From: Bacteroidota bacterium
Lineage (GTDB): Bacteria; Bacteroidota; Bacteroidia; Bacteroidales; F082
NCBI GenBank assembly: GCA_018816765.1
Contig: JAHIUX010000077.1
Coordinates: forward strand, 19,262 to 83,261
Reading direction: 5' to 3'
DNA: 64,000 nucleotides
Made by a program: the position numbers and the translations under genes. Within the stretch, counting starts at the first letter, position 1. Every line of letters begins with the position of its first letter. This document shows positions 9,270 through 18,037 of the stretch, in pieces. The notes below the pieces were generated by a model, which was not told where the DNA came from, did no database searches, and worked only from the letters and a program-made list of their open reading frames with translations.

Positions 9270-9303
9270 AACAAAGCCCCGGCGAATTTCAACATTGCCG
9301 GGG
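9270..9303 (-). terminator. Terminator downstream of trxA
   Basis: Perfect 7-bp stem CCCCGGC (9277-9283) and GCCGGGG (9297-9303), extended by further pairs, with a 13-base loop. On the minus strand it lies just after the trxA stop and is followed by CTTTGTTGT, consistent with intrinsic termination before the DUF58 gene. Confidence 0.75.
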
Positions 9304-9325
9304 TTGTAGCAAGATAATAACTGTT

Positions 9326-9643
9326 TTATAAAAGTGACTCGAGCTTGTTTACCAGCACCTGTTTTGGCACAACGCCCACCTGTTTATCAACAACTTCGCC
9401 ATTTTTAAAGAACAAAATGGTTGGGATGTTGCGGATACCATATTTTGCGGCGGAAGCATTGTTGTTATCCACATCAAGCTTAACAACCTTAGCCTTTCCG
9501 GCGTATTCATTTCCAATATCTTCAACAATGGGGCCTACCATCCGGCAAGGGCCGCACCATACCGCCCAAAAATCAACAATTACTGGAACGTCTGATTTCA
9601 ATACAACTTCATCGAAGTTGGAATCGGTTACATCTAATGCCAT
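9326..9643 (-). CDS. trxA: Thioredoxin
   Basis: Cytoplasmic thiol-disulfide oxidoreductase that reduces protein disulfides. All landmarks are present in a normal 105-residue protein: the FWAVWCGPCRM active site near residue 31, the buried Asp in VIVDFWA, the cis-Pro segment IRNIPTILFF, and a final short helix. It is transcribed as a single gene with its own terminator at 9270-9303. A TATCTTTG sequence at 9676-9669 on the minus strand could be its -7 element. Confidence 0.96.
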   Translation of the reverse strand: MALDVTDSNFDEVVLKSDVPVIVDFWAVWCGPCRMVGPIVEDIGNEYAGKAKVVKLDVDNNNASAAKYGIRNIPTILFFKNGEVVDKQVGVVPKQVLVNKLESLL

Positions 9644-9668
9644 TATTTTAGTTTTTCAATTTGTGTTA

Positions 9669-9676
9669 CAAAGATA
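9669..9676 (-). promoter_or_regulatory. Possible -7 promoter element of trxA
   Basis: TATCTTTG on the minus strand matches TAnnTTTG and lies 25 bases before the ATG. The nearest TTTG upstream is 25 bases away, longer than the usual spacing, so only the -7 half is supported. Confidence 0.4.
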
Positions 9677-9843
9677 CATTTTCGGCTATTTATTTTACCG
9701 ACAAATTTCAATTTTATCTTGAGAAAACACCGCAGACGGCCAAATTGTTCTAAACTTAATCAACAGGTATTTCACAAGCGTATCGTCCTCAGGGAAGTGT
9801 GATCTATGCGTGGGTTCAGGCACAAATTTGCTAGTTTTTACTC

Positions 9844-12800
9844 CTATTTAAGTTCAAAATCAACATAATCCAACTGATCGATCAAGGGCAACAGGCTATC
9901 AAGATCAATCTTTCGTTTTGAAGCATGCAGCACAGTTTTAATGTTCAATTCCCTGTCAATTAGATGCAAAGCATACGGAAACTGCCCTTCATTCTCTTTC
10001 ACCATTTCGATGAATGCCTGCATGGTTTCCTCTTCAAGCTCTTCAACATAGAGTTTGATAATTAATTCATTCGTCATTGTTTTAAGCACGTTATCGAGAA
10101 GCTGAATTTCATTGACTTTTAACTCGAGCCTGTCCTTGTCGCGAAATGATTGTTGCACACTTGCACTTATCATGACAAAGGTACCGGGTTCGATCAGGTG
10201 TTTGTACTTAAGGTAAGTTTCAGAAAAAAGCATGAGATCGACAGATGCAAGGTGGTCCTCAAGTTTAAACCGGCCATATGCCTTGCCCTGACCCGAACTC
10301 AGGTGCTCTGAAAAGATGACTTGTCCGGCAAAGTTCAACTTTGTACCCTTGTAATTCTCAAGTGATTGATTGAGCAACTGGATATTCGTGTTTGTGAAAA
10401 ACCTTACCGGAATTTTGTATGTATCGAGTGGGTGGCTGCTGATATAAAAACCTATTGTTTCCAGTTCTGCCTGCAGCTCGGTCATCTTCGACCAGGGCTC
10501 ACATTGCGGAAAACTGATTTCGGCCAGCTGCACGGTGCTTTCTTCGCCGAACAAATTAATCTGCGTTGAGTTTTTAGCTTCCTGGGCCTGGGTGGCGTAA
10601 CGGATGGCTTTTTCAATAAATGACAGGTTCTCGTTGTTTTCCTTGAAGAAAAACTGTGCCCTGTGCACACCTTCGAACGAATCGAAAACACCGGCCATGG
10701 CCATCGACTCAAGCGACCGTTTATTCACATTCTTGAGGTTGATCCTTGTCAGGAAATCAAACACACTTTTAAACAAGCCATTTTGGTTGCGCTCTTCCAG
10801 AATACCTCCGACAGCCGCTTCTCCCAGGTTTTTTACCGCACCCAGCCCGAACCGGATTTCACCCTTGCTGTTGACCTTGAATTTGTAATCAGACTCATTC
10901 AAATCGGGGCCCAGCGTTTTAATGCCCATGCGCCGGCTTTCTTCCATAAAGAAAGTCACCTGCTTTATGTCGCCAATGTTGTTGCTGAGTACCGATGCCA
11001 TAAATTCGGCAGGATAATTGGCCTTCAGGTAGGCTGTCTGGAACGCGATGACCGCATAACATGTTGAATGTGACTTATTAAATGCATAATTCGCAAAGGC
11101 ATTCCAATCAAGCCAAATTTTGTCGAGCACCTTTTCAGGATGGCCATTTGCTTTGCCTTTTTCAATAAACTCCGAATAAAGTTTCGTCAGCAGGTCCTTA
11201 TTTTTCTTCCCCATGGCCTTGCGCAGGGTGTCGGCCTGTCCCCTGCTAAAACTGGCCAAACGCTGTGAAAGCAACATCACCTGTTCCTGATACACCGTGA
11301 TGCCATGGGTTTCTTCGAGTATTTCCCGCATCACTTCGAGGTCGTAGCTCACCGGTTCCTGGCCGTGTTTCCGTCGGATGAAATTCGGAATATACTGCAT
11401 CGGACCTGGACGGTACAAGGCATTCATGGCAATCAGGTCGGTAAAAGCAGCCGGTTTTAACTCCCTCAGGTGCTTTTGCATTCCCGGACTTTCATATTGA
11501 AATATACCGATGGTATCGCCCTTTTGAAATAACTCGAAGGTTTTTGGGTCATCGAGCGGAATCTTATCCGGGTCAATGACCACCTGGTGCCTTTGTTTGA
11601 TCAATGCGATGGTGTCACGGATCAATGAAAGGGTTTTAAGGCCCAGAAAGTCCATTTTAAGCAATCCGGCTGGCTCGGCTACGCTGTTGTCAAACTGTGT
11701 TGCCCACAAGCTTGATTCCTTGGGCAAAGTCACGGGAACCAACTCACGAAGGTCTGCCGGTGTGATCACAAACCCACAGGCATGGATACCTGTATTGCGC
11801 ACAAGGCCTTCAATTTTAACGGTGGTTTTAAGAATCCGGCCTTCAATATTATCCTGTTGCATTTGGTCGAGCAGCATCTGGCCTGCTTCCATCTGATCAG
11901 GACGGTATTTTTCTTTCAGTTTTTCCTGGCTCATCGACAGGAAGTCACCCAGCTTGATATTTTGGGTGGATGCAGCCAGTTTATTGATGGTGAGCTGGTC
12001 AGAATCGAGCGCTCTGCCAATATCCCGTATGGCGAGTTTTGTTCCCAAAGTGCCATAGGTAATAATCTGGGCTACCTTATTCTGTCCATATTTTTGGGTC
12101 ACATATTCAATCACCCTGCTTCGGCCTTCATCATCAAAGTCGATGTCGATATCGGGCATGGAGATGCGTTCGGGGTTAAGAAAACGCTCAAACAGCAAGC
12201 CGTATTTCAACGGGTCCACATTGGTGATGCCAATGGCATAGGCTACCAGCGAGCCGGCAGCAGAGCCACGGCCCGGACCAACCCACACACCCATTTCACG
12301 GGCTGCCTTTATCAGGTCCTGCACGATCAGGAAATAACCCGGAAATCCGGCATCCTCGATGGTGAACAACTCAAATTCAAGCCGTGAATTGATTTCTTCA
12401 GTAATTTCAGCATACCGCTTTTTTGCTCCTTCGAAGGCCAGGTGGCGCAGGAACCTGTTTTCTCCGCGCTTACCATGATCCAACTCGTCCTCATCATCGA
12501 GGAAGGCTTCTGGGATGTCGAATTCCGGCAGCATCACCTCGCGTTTTAAGGCAAATGGTTCAATTTTTCCGATGATCTCATCAACTGTACTGATGGCTTC
12601 AGGGATGTCGGCAAACAAGTCTGACATTTCGGCCTGGGTTTTAAAATAAAACTCATCATTCGGGAACCCAAAGCGATAGCCGTATCCCTTCCCTATCGGA
12701 TCAGCCTTTTTTGTGTTATCTTTAATGCAGAGCAGGAAATCATGCGCATCGGCATCCTCACGGTTCAGGTAATAACTGTTGTTGCAGGCAAAATAAGGGA

Positions 12801-14175
12801 TGTTGTGTTTTTTGGCCATGACCAGCAAAAACTCGTTCAGGTGGTTTTCCTCAGCGAGTCCATGGCGGTTAATTTCGATGTAAAAATCAGGTCCGAAGGT
12901 TTCTTTCCACCACAGCAAGGCTTCTTCTGCCTGATGTTCGCCTACATTGAGCAACAATGAGGGAATTTCAGCAGTAATTCCTCCGGAAGTAGCTATCAAT
13001 CCTTCTTTGTGAGCAAGAAGGAGATCCTTGTCAATCCTTGGAACATAGTAAAATCCATCAGTAAAGGAATCAGAGCTCAACCGCGACAGGTTAACATAAC
13101 CGGTTTTATTCTTTACCAGAAATGGCACCAGATAGCCATTATCCTTAATTGATTTATCGGAATGGTCGCGGCAGACATACATTTCACAACCCAATACAGC
13201 TTTCAACTGTCGGCTTGAATGGTCATTTTCACCTGCAGCCTGGCTGTGATTTTTGTTGTACTTTTCAACAGAATCGATGAAATGGAACGCCCCCATCAGG
13301 TTTGAAGTGTCGGTAAGCCCGACGGCAGGCATACCAAGTTTTCCTGCTGTTTCAACGAGTGCATCAATCTCTGTGGTAGCCATCAGTATTGAGTAGGTTG
13401 AATGGTTTCTGAGTTGGGCAAAGCCCTTGTCAGTTTCAACGCGAAGACCCTGAATTTCAGCAGGGATAGCTGCTGCTTCAGGCAACTTATCTTCAGCCTG
13501 CGTCTTGTTGGATTCAATCACCAGGCCCGATGGCTGAACAGGACCTGTATACTTTTCCCTGAACCTAGCGAAAAAATCCTGACCAAGGTCAGGATGGGTC
13601 AGCACACCAAGCCTCATCAACTCTAAAAAACAACGCACTGTGGCATTCACATCAGCCATGGCATTATGCGCATCGCTAAATCCTTCGCCAAAGAGCTTGC
13701 GGTACAACTCGCCCAGGTTTGGCAGCTTGAACCGTCCTCCCCTACCGCCGGGCAACTGACAGTAGGCAGCAGTGACTTCGGTGCAGGTATCGAGTTGTCC
13801 CATTGTCATGAGGTGGCTTTCAATCGCAGTTCGCAAAAATTCAGCACCAACGATCTTTGTATCAAATTCGATGTTGTGACCAACTAAAAACCTGGCCTGT
13901 TTTACAGACTCCTGAAAAGCAAGCAGCACCTCGCTCAGCGGTGCACCTTCTTTTAACGCAATCTCAGTGGTGATGCCATGCACCCTTGCCGCATTGAACG
14001 GAATCGTGAAGCCTTCAGGTTTGATGATAAAATTGGCATCCTGGATGAGTTCACCTGTCTCGTCGAGCAATTGCCAGGCGAGTTGCACAGCCCTTGGCCA
14101 ATTGTCAAAGTTCGTAATCGGCGCATGTTTATCCCTTGGAAGTCCGGTGGTCTCAGTGTCAAAAACAAGAAACAT
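9844..14175 (-). CDS. dnaE: DNA polymerase III alpha subunit with fused N-terminal DnaQ-type exonuclease
   Basis: Replicative polymerase of 1443 residues carrying its own proofreading domain. Residues 1-200 are a DEDDh exonuclease with all motifs: FDTETTGL (Exo I), VGHNIEFD (Exo II) and SDAHNAMADVNATVR (Exo III). Residues about 250-560 are the PHP domain, but several metal-site positions look changed (LRNHSTYS where HLHVHSEYS is usual; LTDTSN where LTDHGN is usual). The polymerase core follows: GPGRGSAAGSLVAYAIG, then the catalytic MPDIDIDFDD near residue 672, RPGPMQYIPNF and FNKSHSTCYAVIAFQTAYLK. An OB fold lies near residue 1280 (LNFAGQVIFSE). Unlike PolC, the exonuclease precedes the PHP domain rather than interrupting it. 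It is transcribed as a single gene, divergent from a small ORF. Confidence 0.96.
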   Translation of the reverse strand: MFLVFDTETTGLPRDKHAPITNFDNWPRAVQLAWQLLDETGELIQDANFIIKPEGFTIPFNAARVHGITTEIALKEGAPLSEVLLAFQESVKQARFLVGHNIEFDTKIVGAEFLRTAIESHLMTMGQLDTCTEVTAAYCQLPGGRGGRFKLPNLGELYRKLFGEGFSDAHNAMADVNATVRCFLELMRLGVLTHPDLGQDFFARFREKYTGPVQPSGLVIESNKTQAEDKLPEAAAIPAEIQGLRVETDKGFAQLRNHSTYSILMATTEIDALVETAGKLGMPAVGLTDTSNLMGAFHFIDSVEKYNKNHSQAAGENDHSSRQLKAVLGCEMYVCRDHSDKSIKDNGYLVPFLVKNKTGYVNLSRLSSDSFTDGFYYVPRIDKDLLLAHKEGLIATSGGITAEIPSLLLNVGEHQAEEALLWWKETFGPDFYIEINRHGLAEENHLNEFLLVMAKKHNIPYFACNNSYYLNREDADAHDFLLCIKDNTKKADPIGKGYGYRFGFPNDEFYFKTQAEMSDLFADIPEAISTVDEIIGKIEPFALKREVMLPEFDIPEAFLDDEDELDHGKRGENRFLRHLAFEGAKKRYAEITEEINSRLEFELFTIEDAGFPGYFLIVQDLIKAAREMGVWVGPGRGSAAGSLVAYAIGITNVDPLKYGLLFERFLNPERISMPDIDIDFDDEGRSRVIEYVTQKYGQNKVAQIITYGTLGTKLAIRDIGRALDSDQLTINKLAASTQNIKLGDFLSMSQEKLKEKYRPDQMEAGQMLLDQMQQDNIEGRILKTTVKIEGLVRNTGIHACGFVITPADLRELVPVTLPKESSLWATQFDNSVAEPAGLLKMDFLGLKTLSLIRDTIALIKQRHQVVIDPDKIPLDDPKTFELFQKGDTIGIFQYESPGMQKHLRELKPAAFTDLIAMNALYRPGPMQYIPNFIRRKHGQEPVSYDLEVMREILEETHGITVYQEQVMLLSQRLASFSRGQADTLRKAMGKKNKDLLTKLYSEFIEKGKANGHPEKVLDKIWLDWNAFANYAFNKSHSTCYAVIAFQTAYLKANYPAEFMASVLSNNIGDIKQVTFFMEESRRMGIKTLGPDLNESDYKFKVNSKGEIRFGLGAVKNLGEAAVGGILEERNQNGLFKSVFDFLTRINLKNVNKRSLESMAMAGVFDSFEGVHRAQFFFKENNENLSFIEKAIRYATQAQEAKNSTQINLFGEESTVQLAEISFPQCEPWSKMTELQAELETIGFYISSHPLDTYKIPVRFFTNTNIQLLNQSLENYKGTKLNFAGQVIFSEHLSSGQGKAYGRFKLEDHLASVDLMLFSETYLKYKHLIEPGTFVMISASVQQSFRDKDRLELKVNEIQLLDNVLKTMTNELIIKLYVEELEEETMQAFIEMVKENEGQFPYALHLIDRELNIKTVLHASKRKIDLDSLLPLIDQLDYVDFELK

Positions 14176-14229
14176 AGAAATATTTTAACTTATTGATCTT
14201 CTTTAATATACGAAATTTGATCGCTTTCA

Positions 14230-14237
14230 CAAAATTA
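14230..14237 (-). promoter_or_regulatory. Possible -7 promoter element of dnaE
   Basis: TAATTTTG on the minus strand, 54 bases before the dnaE ATG. It matches TAnnTTTG, but I see no TTTG at the right distance upstream. Confidence 0.3.
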
Positions 14238-14324
14238 CCTTAAAAAGCCTTGCCATCATTGTATGTTGAAAACTTGTCATAATTAAGCCCACCCGTAAAA
14301 TGCTTTGCCCATTATCTTCGTGCC

Positions 14325-14663
14325 ATGGTTAATGACGGTCATCAACTATTTTTACATCAATGTGCACTGGTCTGCTGCCGGCACTTCGATCAGCAGGAAT
14401 CACCGGATGAACGCGACACGGGTCAGTTAATGGATGCACTGAAGTTCAGCTCAATTGAGGTGCATAATGCGCTGCTGCGATTGAAAACGTCAATCGAAAC
14501 GGATGCATTTGTCAGAAAGGATGGCGAACTGCGGTCAAAGCTTAAGGATGTGTGGCAGTTTCAGGTGAAACGAACCGCTGAGGAAGTGCGTTTGGCGTAT
14601 CAAAACTTAACAGAAATAACCTCAACACGACACATTGAGTTGCCTGCATTGGAAATGGAATAG
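14325..14663 (+). CDS. Small hypothetical protein
   Basis: Not recognised. The 112-residue product is soluble, without a signal peptide or membrane segment. It has a Cys/His-rich start (HQCALVCCRHFDQQ, residues 11-24) and then a long, mostly helical, charged stretch (DALKFSSIEVHNALLRLK and KDVWQFQVKRTAEEVRLAYQN). The Cys/His cluster could bind metal, but the spacing fits no family I can name. It sits alone between divergent dnaE and the rpsP operon. That it is a real gene is inferred from length and position only. Confidence 0.5.
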   Translation: MVNDGHQLFLHQCALVCCRHFDQQESPDERDTGQLMDALKFSSIEVHNALLRLKTSIETDAFVRKDGELRSKLKDVWQFQVKRTAEEVRLAYQNLTEITSTRHIELPALEME

Positions 14664-14758
14664 ATTACTTGTGCGCTTTTTCAGGCAACAGAAGCACAAA
14701 TGCTGCATGCTGACCAAATTAGTTCAAAGAAATAGTGTCAGTTTCAAAAAATAATTTC

Positions 14759-14766
14759 TATTTTTG
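14759..14766 (+). promoter_or_regulatory. Possible -7 promoter element of rpsP
   Basis: TATTTTTG matches TAnnTTTG and lies 45 bases before the rpsP ATG, followed by an A/T-rich leader. No clear -33 TTTG is seen. Confidence 0.4.
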
Positions 14767-14811
14767 CAGCCCAAAATACATTTACACTTACACAATTAAA
14801 AATTAACATTT

Positions 14812-15342
14812 ATGCCAGCAAGAATCAGATTACAAAGGTTTGGTAAAAAAGGAAAACCTTTTTACCACATTGTAATTGCGGATGGTCGTGCACCACGTGA
14901 TGGAAGGTTTATTGAAAAAATTGGCACTTACAACCCAATTACAAACCCGGCTGAGATTAACATTGACTTTGACAAAGCGGTTACCTGGCTTCAAAACGGA
15001 GCTCAACCCAGCGATACTGTTAAAGCCATCCTCTCCTACAAGGGAGTTTTATACAAATCGCACCTTATCAAGGGTGTAAAAAAAGGCGCCATGACCGATG
15101 CTCAGGCTGAGGTTAAGTTCCAGGCCTGGTTACAGGAAAAAGAAGCCAAAATTGAAGCCAAGAAAAAGAGCCTTGAAGATGGTGCAAGAGGCACACGCAA
15201 GGAACGTCTTGAAGCTGAAGCCAAGGTAAAAGAAGCCAGGGCTGCTGAATTGGCAAAAAAACGCGCCGCAGAACTTAAGGCTGAACTTCATGAAACTGAA
15301 GAAGCAGCTGAAGCCCCTGCAGAAGGCACAGCAGAGGAATAG
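14812..15342 (+). CDS. rpsP: 30S ribosomal protein S16 with long C-terminal extension
   Basis: Component of the small ribosomal subunit needed for its assembly. The S16 core covers residues 1-80 ([20 protein letters not shown], then [17 protein letters not shown]). The protein is 176 residues long, about twice the bacterial norm. The extra part (about 95-176) is a highly charged Ala/Glu/Lys-rich helix with repeated KEA and AEL elements and an acidic end. Such tails are usual in Bacteroidota S16 and probably lie on the ribosome surface. A strong terminator follows 23 bases after the stop, so much of the transcription may end before rimM. Confidence 0.97.
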   Translation: MPARIRLQRFGKKGKPFYHIVIADGRAPRDGRFIEKIGTYNPITNPAEINIDFDKAVTWLQNGAQPSDTVKAILSYKGVLYKSHLIKGVKKGAMTDAQAEVKFQAWLQEKEAKIEAKKKSLEDGARGTRKERLEAEAKVKEARAAELAKKRAAELKAELHETEEAAEAPAEGTAEE

Positions 15343-15365
15343 ATTATTTCGCAGAGATAATGTTC

Positions 15366-15393
15366 AAAGCCGGATTCTTTCCGGCTTTTTTTT
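15366..15393 (+). terminator. Intrinsic terminator between rpsP and rimM
   Basis: Perfect 9-bp stem AAAGCCGGA (15366-15374) and TCCGGCTTT (15380-15388) with a 5-base loop, continuing into eight consecutive T residues (15386-15393). A textbook terminator. It would attenuate rimM and trmN6 relative to the abundant S16 message. Confidence 0.9.
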
Positions 15394-15432
15394 ATTTTTG
15401 TTCATAACAATCACAACGCGAACACAAAAGGC

Positions 15433-15960
15433 ATGCAGAAACAAGGCTACTTTCTTTTTGGCAGGGTAAGCAAGACCCATGGTGTGAAAGGCGAACTGAA
15501 TATCCGTATTGACGTGGATGACCCTTACGAATTTGAGTCGCTGAAAATGATGTTTATCGAAATCAACAAAAACCTCATTCCTTACTTCATACAGGAAATG
15601 CGCATCTCTGGGCAAAAGGCCTTTGTATCGCTCGTAGATATTAACAGTGTTGAGAAAGCTGCTGTACTCTGCGGACGCGATATTTACCTTCCTGAAGCCT
15701 TGATTCCGCGCCTTGACGAAAACCAGTTTTATCTGCAGGAGATCATTGGTTATGAGGTAACTGACATCCATTTTGGTCCGCTGGGCAAAGTACAGGATGT
15801 GATTGAGTTGCCCCAGCAAAACCTGATGCAACTGCTTGTTGACGGCCATGAAATATTGGTCCCCATACACGATGAAACCATTGTCGGGATTGATAAAGTC
15901 AGGAAATCAATCGAAATAGAAGCCCCCGATGGTTTAATAGATTTATACCTATCCAATTGA
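15433..15960 (+). CDS. rimM: Ribosome maturation factor RimM
   Basis: Assembly factor that helps mature the 30S head and 16S rRNA 3' domain. The N-terminal RimM domain has the usual opening (YFLFGRVSKTHGVKGELNIRI). The C-terminal PRC-barrel-like part contains EIIGYEVTDIHFGPLGKVQDV and the conserved ILVPIHDETIVGID. Length (175) is normal. It follows rpsP as in most bacteria, but the next gene is trmN6 rather than trmD. The stop overlaps the trmN6 start by 3 bases, so the two are probably translationally coupled. Confidence 0.95.
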   Translation: MQKQGYFLFGRVSKTHGVKGELNIRIDVDDPYEFESLKMMFIEINKNLIPYFIQEMRISGQKAFVSLVDINSVEKAAVLCGRDIYLPEALIPRLDENQFYLQEIIGYEVTDIHFGPLGKVQDVIELPQQNLMQLLVDGHEILVPIHDETIVGIDKVRKSIEIEAPDGLIDLYLSN

Positions 15961-16679
15961 ACCCTGTCGATTCAAGGCCGTTTCACTTTAAGCACTTCAG
16001 CTTATTCCACCACCGGTCGACAATGAAAGTCGGTACCGATGCGGTATTGCTTGGCGCCTGGGTAAAATGCGGTCAGAGCAGCAATGTTTTAGACATTGGT
16101 TGTGGGTCAGGTATCCTTTCATTGATGATTGCCCAACGATGCAATGCTTCATTTCTGGGCATCGATATCGACTGCGACTCTGTTGAAGAAGCCGCCTTCA
16201 ACTTTTCGGCTTCCCGATGGGCAGGCAGTATGCAGGCCAGGCAGACTGATCTGTTATCATTTAGCAACAATAATCAAGAAACATTCGATTTGATTGTATC
16301 TAATCCTCCCTTTTTCACTGATGCAGTGAAAGCGACTCACCACAGGAGAAACCTGGCCCGTCATACTGACTCGCTCAGCTTCGATGATATGATACGCAGT
16401 GTGTGCAAGCTGCTTTCAGCAGACGGAACCTTTTGTCTTGTGCTTCCGTTTCAGGAAAGCAAGGTGTTTGTTGATCTGGCGCGCATACATGGCCTGACTG
16501 TGAGCCAAAAACTTACCATTAATCCAGTCGAAAACAAAGCCCCCAACAGGGTAAACCTGGCCCTGACGCACCATGCACCGGATGTTGTTGATGAGCAGCA
16601 ACTGACCGTTAGAAAAATCAATGGTGAGTTCACTTCAGCCTATTTTCAGCTGCTCAGGGATTATTATCTGGGATTCTGA
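15957..16679 (+). CDS. trmN6: tRNA1(Val) adenine(37)-N6-methyltransferase
   Basis: SAM-dependent methyltransferase of the YfiC/TrmN6 family that modifies A37 of tRNA-Val. It shows the SAM-binding motif VLDIGCGSGILSLMIAQR, the acidic end of strand 2 (GIDID) and the catalytic NPPF motif (IVSNPPFF) of N6-adenine methyltransferases. I chose TTG 15957 because the family begins with an F-x-F-K-x-F element ahead of MKVGTDAVLLGAW; the first ATG, at 16023, would cut this off. The gene overlaps rimM by 3-4 bases and replaces trmD in the usual rpsP-rimM-trmD order. Confidence 0.9.
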   Translation: MNPVDSRPFHFKHFSLFHHRSTMKVGTDAVLLGAWVKCGQSSNVLDIGCGSGILSLMIAQRCNASFLGIDIDCDSVEEAAFNFSASRWAGSMQARQTDLLSFSNNNQETFDLIVSNPPFFTDAVKATHHRRNLARHTDSLSFDDMIRSVCKLLSADGTFCLVLPFQESKVFVDLARIHGLTVSQKLTINPVENKAPNRVNLALTHHAPDVVDEQQLTVRKINGEFTSAYFQLLRDYYLGF

Positions 16680-16722
16680 ACATCGCAGAATTTTTCTCCT
16701 GCAGCAAAACCGAAATATTTGG

Positions 16723-16730
16723 TAATTTTG
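16723..16730 (+). promoter_or_regulatory. Possible -7 promoter element of the C26 amidotransferase gene
   Basis: TAATTTTG matches TAnnTTTG, 22 bases before the ATG at 16753. No TTTG at the expected -33 distance. Confidence 0.35.
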
Positions 16731-16752
16731 AAGTGATCCAATACCATTCATT

Positions 16753-17535
16753 ATGCGGCGGTTATACCTGTTTTTAGTTGCGATAATCATGGTTTCATGC
16801 ACCTCAAACGGCAAAAAACCACATGAGCTCACCATTGCAATTTCAAAGGAGAGGAAAAACGAAAAAAAGTACAGCGACTGGCTCGCCCGTCAGCAAGTAT
16901 CCTTTCAGTTTATCGATATGTCATTATTATCGGTTCAGGATGCTCTAAGTGCGCTAGATCGCTGCGATGCACTGGTCCTTACGGGCGGCAACGACATTTA
17001 CCCCGAAATATATGGCAAAGGCAACGACAGCCTTCGTTGCGGTGAGTTTGACCGCACCCGCGATTCCCTTGAGCAGGCCCTTTTTACCAAAGCCAGCAGT
17101 GAGGCCATGCCAATTCTTGGCATTTGTCGCGGTTTGCAAATGATCAATGTGTGTGTATCAGGAAGTCTGTATATCGACCTGCCGGAAGATAAAGGCAGCG
17201 GACAAATTCACCGCCAGGGCGAAGAAGGCTGGACAATGCACCAGCTTGCCATTGAGCCAAACACACTGCTTTCTTCGCTTGTTGCAAACAATACGGCTTG
17301 GGTGGCCAGCAACCACCACCAGGGCATTGACAGTACAGGCAGCTCGCTCAAGGCGCTTGCTATTTGTCCTGACGACAGTCTTATCGAAGCCATTGGGTGG
17401 AAACAGCCTGAAAACAAAGGGTTTTTACTGGGGGTACAATGGCATCCGGAATGGATGGATGCCAATGATACGTTTTCAGCAGCTGTCGCGAAAACATTCC
17501 TCGCTGAAGCACAAAAGTTTCACCAGAATCGCTGA
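16753..17535 (+). CDS. Lipoprotein class I glutamine amidotransferase-like protein (peptidase C26, PuuD-like)
   Basis: Predicted gamma-glutamyl hydrolase of the C26 family, related to PuuD, which cleaves gamma-glutamyl-GABA. The nucleophile lies in LGICRGLQMIN (Cys about 125) and the catalytic His-Glu in VQWHPEWM (His about 231); LVLTGGNDIYPEIYG is the family oxyanion region. Unusually, the N-terminus (MRRLYLFLVAIIMVSCTSNG) looks like a lipoprotein signal with the modified Cys at 16. That would put the enzyme in the periplasm or on a membrane, unlike cytoplasmic PuuD, so the substrate may be a peptide or cell-wall fragment (inference). It converges with the DUF985 gene, only 4 bases apart. 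Confidence 0.85.
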   Translation: MRRLYLFLVAIIMVSCTSNGKKPHELTIAISKERKNEKKYSDWLARQQVSFQFIDMSLLSVQDALSALDRCDALVLTGGNDIYPEIYGKGNDSLRCGEFDRTRDSLEQALFTKASSEAMPILGICRGLQMINVCVSGSLYIDLPEDKGSGQIHRQGEEGWTMHQLAIEPNTLLSSLVANNTAWVASNHHQGIDSTGSSLKALAICPDDSLIEAIGWKQPENKGFLLGVQWHPEWMDANDTFSAAVAKTFLAEAQKFHQNR

Positions 17536-17539
17536 AAAC

Positions 17540-18037
17540 TCAGCATGTAAGCGCAGCGATGATGTCAGCGTATTCCGGAAAACAGGTGAGTAAATCCTGT
17601 TTATTTCCCATCGTAAAATCACGAAAATCAAACCCAGGTGCAACAGTACAACCCGCAAGCACATATCGGCTCTCCGGCGTGAGCCGCGCTGCAAACCAAT
17701 GGTTGGCAGGAATTACCACCACAGGTGTGCCATCATCCTCAGCATTACCCAGCGGATGAATATGCAACTTACCAGAATCATCAAATTCTAAAATTTCGAG
17801 GGTATCGCCGGCATAGAAATGCCAGATTTCATCTGACTTTATCCGGTGGAAAGCAGAAAAATCGCCTGTTTCAAGCAGGTAATAAATGGCTGTTGAAACA
17901 GCACGGCCGGCAGGAAAAGATGCTTTGGAATCAACATTAGGAAACTGTGCTGCTGAACGGTAAACCTCTTTATAATAGCCACCTTCGGGGTGAGGCATCA
18001 GCTTCAGGCGGTCGATCCACCATCGGGCCGTACTCAT
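17540..18037 (-). CDS. Cupin superfamily protein (DUF985)
   Basis: Small cytoplasmic cupin of the DUF985/YML079w-like family. Diagnostic segments are LKLMPHPEGGYYKEVYRS, then STAIYYLLETGDFSAFHRI with SDEIWHFYAGD (cupin motif 1), and GCTVAPGFDFRDFTMG near the C-terminus. Members bind small molecules or metals but have no agreed reaction. Length (165) is normal. It is the last gene of a minus-strand run (tex, barrel protein, DUF985), with a 4-base overlap with the gene before it. Confidence 0.9.
   Translation of the reverse strand: MSTARWWIDRLKLMPHPEGGYYKEVYRSAAQFPNVDSKASFPAGRAVSTAIYYLLETGDFSAFHRIKSDEIWHFYAGDTLEILEFDDSGKLHIHPLGNAEDDGTPVVVIPANHWFAARLTPESRYVLAGCTVAPGFDFRDFTMGNKQDLLTCFPEYADIIAALTC

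Noticed and set aside
14313..14320. TATCTTCG resembling a -7 element before the small ORF at 14325
   Set aside because: It ends 4 bases before the ATG, so transcription would start inside the gene, and there is no -33 element.
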